Shown: positions 63,390 to 64,000 of the stretch, piece after piece
Position numbering within the stretch: the stretch's first letter is position 1
Layout: the number at the start of each line of letters is the position of its first letter
Assembly (NCBI GenBank): GCA_029936295.1
Contig: JAPYTH010000006.1
Span: 1 to 64,000 of the forward strand
DNA length: 64,000 bases
Source of the DNA: TMED109 sp015660425
GTDB lineage: Bacteria; Pseudomonadota; Alphaproteobacteria; TMED109
Direction of reading: 5' to 3'
Made by a program: the position numbers and the translations under genes
Notes under the pieces: generated by a model
What the model saw: only the letters and a program-made list of their open reading frames with translations
The model's database searches: none
What the model was told of the DNA's origin: nothing

Positions 63390-64000
63390 ATGCAATTATC
63401 TAATAATAAAATGGGCATAGTTTTAATGATCTCTGCTATTTTATGCTACTCATGCATGGATGGAATTATAAGATATTTATCACAACATTATAATGTTATT
63501 ACTCTTGGAATGTTTAGATATTGGTTTTTTGCATTATTTATAATTATTTTTCATTCAAGAAAAGGGAAATCTCTTAAAATAGTCTCCAAAAGTAAAATGC
63601 AATTCCTACAAATATTACGTAGCGTTATATTAACTGTAGAATTATGTTTTGCACATTATTGTTTTTATAAAATTGGTTTAATCCAAACTGCTTCAATATT
63701 TGCAGTTGGTCCTTTAATTGTAACCGCTTTATCTGTTTTCGTATTAAAGGAAGCTGTAGGTTGGAGAAGATGGACAGCTATTACAGTTGGATTTATTGGA
63801 ATCTTAATCATTTTACGACCTGGTATAAATGTTTTTGATCCATTTTCATTTATTGCTTTAGGCTGCGCATTTCTTTATGCAGTGTACCAAGTTCTTACAA
63901 GACTAGTTTCAAGGTATGATAATAATGATACTACATTATTCTATACAGGTATTGTAGGAGTAATAATTCTTTCATCTATAGGTCCATTTTTTTACAAAGA
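63390..64000 (+). CDS. EamA/DMT-family transporter (3' truncated by window edge)
   Basis: Begins at ATG 63390 (MQLSNNKMGIVLMISAILCY) and stays open to the window end, giving 203 visible residues of an expected 280-310. About six transmembrane helices are visible. The DMT hallmark segment ASIFAVGPLIVTALSVFVLKE is seen around TM4-5 (quoted at family level, key residues Pro and Glu), followed by the GWRRW loop and GILIILRPG. It is an inner-membrane metabolite exporter or importer. The substrate is unknown. Confidence 0.88.
   Translation, partial: MQLSNNKMGIVLMISAILCYSCMDGIIRYLSQHYNVITLGMFRYWFFALFIIIFHSRKGKSLKIVSKSKMQFLQILRSVILTVELCFAHYCFYKIGLIQTASIFAVGPLIVTALSVFVLKEAVGWRRWTAITVGFIGILIILRPGINVFDPFSFIALGCAFLYAVYQVLTRLVSRYDNNDTTLFYTGIVGVIILSSIGPFFYK

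Noticed and set aside
1..64000. CRISPR arrays, insertion sequences, prophage or toxin-antitoxin systems
   Set aside because: No regularly spaced repeats, transposase or integrase motifs, phage genes or paired small toxin genes were seen on either strand.

Overview
This window is a strongly AT-rich, gene-dense bacterial chromosome segment. It most likely comes from a streamlined marine alphaproteobacterium. The supporting signs are the purC-purS-purQ-purL-bolA-grxD gene order, a ParE-type topoisomerase subunit, class II DAHP synthase, TRAP-type solute-binding proteins, a NosR/NosX-like pair, acyl-CoA catabolism genes and very short intergenic spaces. I cannot assign an order or genus. The sequence carries two 100-N gaps and looks like a scaffold from a metagenome or single-cell assembly. 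No insertion sequence, prophage or CRISPR array is visible, and no gene-free stretch exceeds 300 bases.

Layout. 1-6000: two convergent paralogous TRAP binding proteins around a thioesterase, a D-threonine-aldolase-like enzyme, a drug-type MFS exporter overlapping a second thioesterase, and tRNA-His. 6150-8080: glnB-glnA behind a good sigma-54 promoter match. 8158-13237: parE, dihydroorotase, an unknown secreted protein and glutaryl-CoA dehydrogenase (broken by gap 1). 13243-16331: a valine-degradation operon on the minus strand. 16461-18469: hemB and dusA. 18490-22498: an outer-membrane-type protein, a histidine kinase and a response regulator, with an OmpA-like lipoprotein gene between kinase and regulator on the opposite strand. 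22499-26652: an operon mtnA - class II aldolase/SDR fusion - MDR reductase, whose last stop codon abuts the response regulator start. It resembles a non-canonical 5-methylthioribose (or 5-deoxyribose) salvage shunt.

26772-33550: purB and the purCSQL-bolA-grxD cluster. 33575-37854: rpsD, trmJ, nadE and a nicotinate phosphoribosyltransferase on the minus strand. 37967-40919: a NosR-like flavinylated membrane iron-sulfur protein and its NosX/ApbE flavin transferase, with no nitrous-oxide reductase in view. 40930-47564: aroG (class II), gor, a glycosyltransferase, succinate-semialdehyde dehydrogenase and a YgjP-type metallopeptidase. 47591-51905: divergent biotin genes bioB-bioA and bioF-bioD; gap 2 inside bioB is an artefact, because its flanks repeat the same 55 bases and joining them restores an intact gene. 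51945-56732: trhO, a GST, ogt and the GDP-fucose genes gmd-fcl. 56847-64000: small secreted proteins, an iron-regulated locus, a tight five-gene accessory catabolic operon, a DehI-like protein and the start of a DMT transporter.

The most interesting site is 58164-58329. A perfect 21-bp Fur-type palindrome sits between a small orphan protein gene (minus strand) and, on the plus strand, a consensus -35 box, a -10 box and, about 90 nt on, a strong intrinsic terminator with no open reading frame between. The predicted RNA carries two C-rich anti-Shine-Dalgarno motifs. I propose an unannotated iron-responsive small RNA.
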